Source: Laburnicola sp. R22_1 (taxonomy: Eukaryota; Ascomycota; Dothideomycetes; Pleosporales; Didymosphaeriaceae). Taken from it: DNA of 64,000 nucleotides. Below the pieces are notes generated by a model. The model worked only from the letters and a program-made list of their open reading frames with translations, had not been told where the DNA came from and did not search any database. Both the position numbers and the translations under genes were made by a program. Below, piece after piece: positions 59,023 through 64,000 of the stretch. Location: the NCBI GenBank assembly GCA_014281115.1, contig JACONQ010000021.1, positions 372,001 through 436,000 of the forward strand, written 5' to 3'. The stretch's first letter is position 1. Every line of letters starts with the position of its first letter.

Positions 59023-59727
59023 GGCGAGCGTACTGAGGGCGTGCGGAGTACGTCGGTGCTATACAAAGGGAGCAGGTAGATGTAGCAGATGTCGAAAGAC
59101 GGGTGCGGGTATTGAAACAGCCCGTGCGGATGAGTTGCGAGCGTGGTTGATGGTTGCCTCGCCGCCAACTGCGCCCGTCAGAGACCTGGAATTCGGGAAC
59201 GTCATGTGATCCATGCGCTAAGCCCAAAGTAGCGATGATGCGAGGAGAACATCATGGATCAACAATAGAGACGCGACGCAACGCAACACTACGCGATAAA
59301 AGACAACCAACACTAAAATACAGAATTAGAGCATTAACGTATAAGCATATATATCTCTAATAATACTACACACCTGAAGAAACTACACCAGCCCATGCAA
59401 CGCAAGCCTCATACAGGCTGCATAAACGCCACATGCTCTATAAATGCCGTGGGCAGAAAGCGTTCGCTATTCACATTAGACACCGAAGTGAACATTGCCA
59501 GCCAGTTGAGGCAGACGATGATGCTTCCCCTGACAGAGAACCCAGCGTCAACATGCCGCTTTCCGTCTATGCTTTAAGCGCCTCCAGATGGTTAAACTCC
59601 GAAAAGATGCACAAACATATGCCGCCAGATAGTAAGGCCAGACCTGGAGAAGAGCGCCGTAAACGCCATTCCTTGTCGTAAATCGTAAAGGATCCAAAGT
59701 CGCCGAAGATGCTACAAAAGAAGGTGC
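59023..59727. other. Intergenic region between the Sgf73-like and Itc1-like genes
   Basis: Holds the promoter and 5' UTR of the Sgf73-like gene and the 3' UTR of the upstream Itc1-like gene, both on the minus strand. A modestly AT-rich patch lies at 59280-59360. Short open frames here are inconsistent in frame and not supported. No RNA gene seen. Confidence 0.5.
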
Positions 59728-62700
59728 TTACTTCCTGCCCTTGCCTTTGGTGACCTTGGCGGTGCCCTTCTTGACCCTCCTCGGTGGTTCGTATTCCTCG
59801 CTGTGACTGTATCCTTGTTCGTTGCGCATGATGCTGTTGGTCCAAAGCAGACACTTCGCTTGTGCCTTATCGGTGCTCTTTTCCATGCTTGCCTTGTTCC
59901 GCGTCGAACGCGTCGTAGTCTCTTCCTCTTCAATCTGCGACTTCTCCGACTCTTCCAAGTGCTCCTTCATCTTGCCCATGTATAGGGCAATCCTGGTCTG
60001 GAAGAGCTGGAGTTCTTTGCGGAGCGCCTTTTCACGGATGCCGCGCTCGTCGAGCCACTTGACGAGCGCGTCAATGTCCTCAGGGTCGTCGTAGTAGCCC
60101 CACTCAGCCGATGAAGAGAGATGGGTTGAACCTTCTTCCAATTCTTTGCGTTGGGGCACCGTCCAGCGGAACTCGGCCGCGTCCTGAGACAACCCCGGCT
60201 CCTCCAGGTTAGGTTGTATCTCCAGCTCATCTGGCCCTTGAACCCATACTCGGCCGTTTGCATACCCGTACTCCGCCGTGGAGCTATTTGGGACGCCTCC
60301 GAAGGGCATACCGTTGTGCTCAAACCAATAGTACTTGTTCAGGAATCGGTCCTTACCCAAAATCTTGGAACGGTGTACAAGGGCCTCGCGCAGATCATCG
60401 TCCAGCTCATTGATGCTGGCCTCGCAGGTGCGGAGCTCTGCCTTCTTCTTCTCAAGGGCATCCAAAAGCTTTTCCCATTCTTTTTGCTGTTTTGTCTTGG
60501 TAGCCTCCACTTTTGCCTTCTTTGCCTTTTCTTTCTTTGCTGCCTCGCTGTCCCGCTTACGCTTTGTCTGCTTCGCAGCATTGCGCATCTTGCGAGTGGT
60601 AGTCTGAGGCTCTGCAGACGAGTCGCTTTCTTCCTCTGCATCCTCTTTCGCGTCGTTGATATCGGTCATAGATACGTCTGGCGTTCCCTGGTCGTCAGTT
60701 GGCGAAGCTGGTGTATTCAGAGGTAGGTGAATCTTTCGCTCAATGTCGAGTTTGAACAACTCATCGGACCTGAACAAACGTGAGTTATTGACAACAATAG
60801 AAAGCTTGGATCGTTCTACATACAGTTCTTTCCGCTTTCGCTGGAAATCAATCTTCTCCTTCCGGAGACCGGTCATTTCTTGCGAAGCAATCGTGAGCTG
60901 CTCGCGGAACTGTTCGGTGGTGACGGTAAGGCGTAAGGCAATATCTAGCGCCGATATGCGCAGGTTGATGTCCAAGTGCACATAGTTGGTGGCGATAGTT
61001 TCGATGGAGGGCTCCTCTTCCGGTGGGACCAGCTGAGCAAGGATCTCGTCGCATGCCTCCTTATGCGTTGGATTGTATGATAAGTGATAGAGTAAACCGA
61101 CAAGTATTGCCTGCCATCCGCCATCTCTAAAGTTCCGGACCTTGCATTGTTCCAGCCAGTCGAAATCTGCCAGGAATTCGGCGGCCCTGTGTAGTTGCTT
61201 AGGCGCTTCAGGTGTAGGCGTTCGTGCTTTCACCACGATTTGATTGACTTCGGATTTTCTTAGGCTGCTGCGTGTGGTCCGAACTGGCGGCTCGGGCTCC
61301 GGTTCAGGCGTGGATTCCTTGCTAGACTCCTCATCTTCAGACTCATCGTCATCGGTCATGTGGGGAAGTTGGACCTGGAGTTTGCCAGAGCTGTTGACGT
61401 ATTGCTTTAATACGGCGCAATGCATCTCGACGAGTAATTCGCATTCAATTTCGTCCGACGAAAAGCCCATAGCCTCCACAAAGTCGTCGATCGTAAACGA
61501 ATCAAGCGAGTAGATGGTGTCGTGAACGTTGAGTGTCTCCCAAATGCATAACAAAGGGCCCATGCTCTTCATAAGAATCCCCGTTTTCTCCTCATCGTCA
61601 GGTGGTTCGACGCCGTCTGGTACATCATCGGACAAGAACTTTAGCGGCGGTCGTGTAATACTAGTGCGTGGCTGTCTGATCCTCAAATCCTCGATTGGGT
61701 ATTTTATCACCTCCATGTGTCTTGGAGGAGGCGGTGGCTGGTGTTGAGGCATGTTGGTCGGAGCCAGAGCTTGATATTGCATGAAGTTGTTTTGAAAGGG
61801 CAAGCTGATGGGTAAGCCGGGGCCTGGGGGTGGCATCTGCTGGGCGATGTGTGGTGATAGATGGTGGATACCAGCGATGTGAGGTGGTGGGTTACTGTAA
61901 GGAATAGGTGGAGGTCCACTGTAAGGAATAGGCGGGGGCCCGTTGTGATACTGAAAAGGCGGCGGTCCGTTGTATACTACAGGAGGTGGCCCTGTATACC
62001 GCTGAGGTGGAGGAACGGGCATGGCTCCATTCGTATGTGGCCGATTGTTCGCTACGAAATCAGCAGGTCTTTGGCTGTTATCATTCGTTGGCGGCCTCGC
62101 GCCGTTCATTTGGGGGTAACCGGAATTTGGAAAGTTCACTGGAGGTGCAGCAGCACCCATATGCGCAGCATTTGCGGCCTTCTTCGAAGCTATGACAGCG
62201 TCTCGGGTCTTGGCGTCAGGGACTTTGGTCGATATGTCGTAGCGTTTTGCCAGATGATCCTTGACCATCCACGGAGCTCCATTCCATGCTTCCCTCGTAA
62301 CTGCGCCACGCAGAAACTGCTTCAAGACGAGTTTGGAGTACACTCTCCGGTCGCGTTGGAGCTCCGAGGCCTTGTAACGGGTGATCTCTTCGCCGCTGTC
62401 GTCCATCTGCATGATGTATGTGTAAGACCGGAATGACTCGTCGATTGTCTGGCCACTGAACATGCTGTGGAGCCTGGAGGTGTCGGTCATGTGTTTTATC
62501 ACGCCATAACGTTTCCCGCTGTCTGTATCAAGGGATACGCGATCGCCAACCATGTAATGTTCGCGAAAATACTAATCAGCATGTTAGAATAGCCTACCTT
62601 TCACGGACAAGGTTCAACATACATCGAAGACGGCATTTACTGTAATATAGGTCAGTAGCTGGTTGAGAATCGTGCTTGTCGCAAACTTACCCAGGTCATC

Positions 62701-63291
62701 CATACGCGCGGTGTTGCGGAATTGTACAAACTGCAGCACTCGTGCCCGTAACCCCTCTGGGAAGATGCTGTTGATCTCCTCTGAAGCTTCTTTCTGTAGC
62801 ATTGTTACGCTCTGGTAACCCTGAGCCAAGCTGTGTCCGAGACGTACCTCGCTTTCCATGGCTTCAAAAAAAGTATAGCCGGTATGGCCTGTGGAGTCGC
62901 ATGTGAAGACTCGCTGAACTACTGTTAGAAATTATTGCGCGTTGATGGTCGGGTGGGGTGGGGTGGGGGTTGGGCTGGAGGTCTTGCCTGTTGGTAAAAG
63001 TCGCGCCTGCATTCACGTTAGCGACGTCACTCCACTGCCACTAAGCTGGTTCGCACCTATTCAGATATTTCTCATAGTCTGTGAAGACTTCACCAGTCGC
63101 CTCGATCACCCAAACCTGTTCAGCATACTTAGCTTATGTGAAAAGTGATATCTGAGCGGGGAGGGCGCACCTCGGTATTGTCATCGATGAACGGAGGCAG
63201 AGGTTCGAGCTTGACGGGTTTTCGTTTGTATTGCACCTGTCCTTGTTAGTTATCTGTGTCCAAAAAGCCCACTAAACGCGCTGCGTACCAT
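59728..63291 (-). CDS. itc1: ISWI chromatin-remodelling complex subunit, Itc1/Acf1-like (WAC, DDT, WHIM)
   Basis: Model of nine exons: 63289-63291, 63171-63236, 63057-63115, 62988-63006, 62848-62913, 62691-62793, 62623-62639, 60824-62571, 59728-60769; total 1040 aa. The N-terminus begins MVQYKRKPVKLEPLPPF, then a WAC domain (residues ~23-120: VWVIEATGEVFTDYEKYL, RVFTCDSTGHTGYTFFEA). A Pro-rich region follows (~297-397), a DDT domain at ~451-509 (LCIWETLNVHDTIYSLDSF), a WHIM region at ~575-660 (FRDGGWQAILVGLLYHLSYN) and Lys/Glu-rich coiled coils. Itc1/Acf1 proteins position nucleosomes with an Isw2/ISWI ATPase and bind DNA through WAC. The first ATG is an exon by itself. The 60770-60823 intron is a multiple of three, so the frame stays open if it is retained. 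The identity is firm; the small exons rest on phase and domain continuity. Confidence 0.88.
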
Positions 63292-64000
63292 CTTGCCCAG
63301 AGTCTCAGCTCATCTGAAGCTTTCGGAAGTCTGGGGTATCCCGTTGCAGGCTTCGACCGTGTCGCAATCCCAGTTGTGCGTGATGACGCGGGTTTTGGCG
63401 CGCTTTTCCGCGATGGAGGACGTCAATGGACACTCCAGAACGGACCTAGGCGCTGTTGAGCAAATACCGCGCGCTGGATGAGATCTCGGAGAGGGTGGTG
63501 GTGTTCCGCGATCGTGATTCCGAGACGCGTCAAGATGCGCGTTATATATCTCTCTGGTCTGGCGCGGCCGTTCGTGGGTGCAGGTGAGTCTTGGTCGGTG
63601 GAGAGGGTGGTGGAGTAAGAGAGGTAAGAGACAGGCTATCAATCGACTGTCAAAAGGTAGCTGTGTCAAAAATGCCCAGGCGGCGGAGGATAGGGCTCGG
63701 AACTAGGCCCTACTGGGACAAGCACCCTAGAAGCTCCTTCTCCCACCTCGCCGCCACGCGCACCTCTACACACGCAATACCTGCGTATTTGGACTCGTTG
63801 TGATGCTCCAAGCTGGACCATTTGCTTTGGAGAGCTTCATTTCTGGTAGTAATTGATGCCATCAAGATTCGTGCGAATGGTCTGCACATGACGCCTCCAC
63901 GCCTTTGAGCCACCCCAGACAGCAGCCTGACCCACTTCCTCAACCGCACCACCCCTACCACGCAATTGCCCGCATCCGTCCACGCAGGGCCGAATAAAGT
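63292..64000. other. Upstream region of the Itc1-like gene
   Basis: Probably 5' UTR and promoter, with a purine-rich stretch near 63598-63640. Short open frames (for example 63310-63669 and 63710-63961 on the minus strand) have no recognisable domain and may be chance. A neighbouring gene may begin beyond the right edge. Confidence 0.4.

Noticed and set aside
63710..63961. 83-codon open frame near the right edge
   Set aside because: No domain, no splice or start context that stands out; kept only as part of the upstream interval.

Overview
The window looks like a filamentous ascomycete (Pezizomycotina) genome with a two-compartment structure. Introns are short (about 50 nt), with GT/AG ends and CTAAC-like branch sites. 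Transposons carry heavy C-to-T/G-to-A decay of the repeat-induced point mutation (RIP) type: stops are nearly all TAG/TAA where CAG/CAA stood, and catalytic Asp codons have become Asn. About 56.6 kb is AT-rich transposon graveyard. The last 7.4 kb is ordinary gene-bearing DNA.

Layout. 1-362: edge of a pogo-like DNA transposon. 365-6782: AT-rich DNA with an unclassified ~1.3 kb repeat (called R2 here), a TIR element and a TAA microsatellite. 6783-13375: a complete Ty3/Gypsy chromovirus (G1) with 216-bp LTRs and ATAAG target duplications, inserted inside an R2 copy. 13381-22963: AT-rich repeats (R1, R3, R4, another R2). 22964-36812: a decayed Gypsy element (G3) interrupted by another (G2, 24180-30942); both have matched LTRs and 5-bp duplications. 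36818-41123: little recognisable. 41124-42987: a RIP-inactivated pogo-like element. 43915-56639: a Tc1/mariner-like element containing a pogo-like element, which in turn contains four further TA-flanked pogo-like insertions. Removing the four insertions leaves the host at exactly 1871 bp, the length of its own-family copy nested in it.

Genic end (56.64-64 kb). The transposon block ends at the TA duplication at 56640-56641. Next comes a 5'-incomplete ankyrin-repeat gene (+), then two chromatin genes in tandem on the minus strand: an Sgf73-like SAGA subunit (SCA7 domain, 434 aa, four exons) and an Itc1/Acf1-like ISWI-complex subunit (WAC, DDT and WHIM regions, 1040 aa, nine exons including an ATG-only first exon and a 19-nt micro-exon). 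Exon models were read from splice signals, reading phase and domain continuity; no transcript data were available.

The best candidates for something undescribed are (i) the R2 repeat: three copies with 12-14 bp target duplications, a hairpin-rich 5' end and no coding capacity; and (ii) the pogo-like transposase family with a C-terminal CCHC zinc knuckle and tandemly duplicated motifs inside each terminal repeat.
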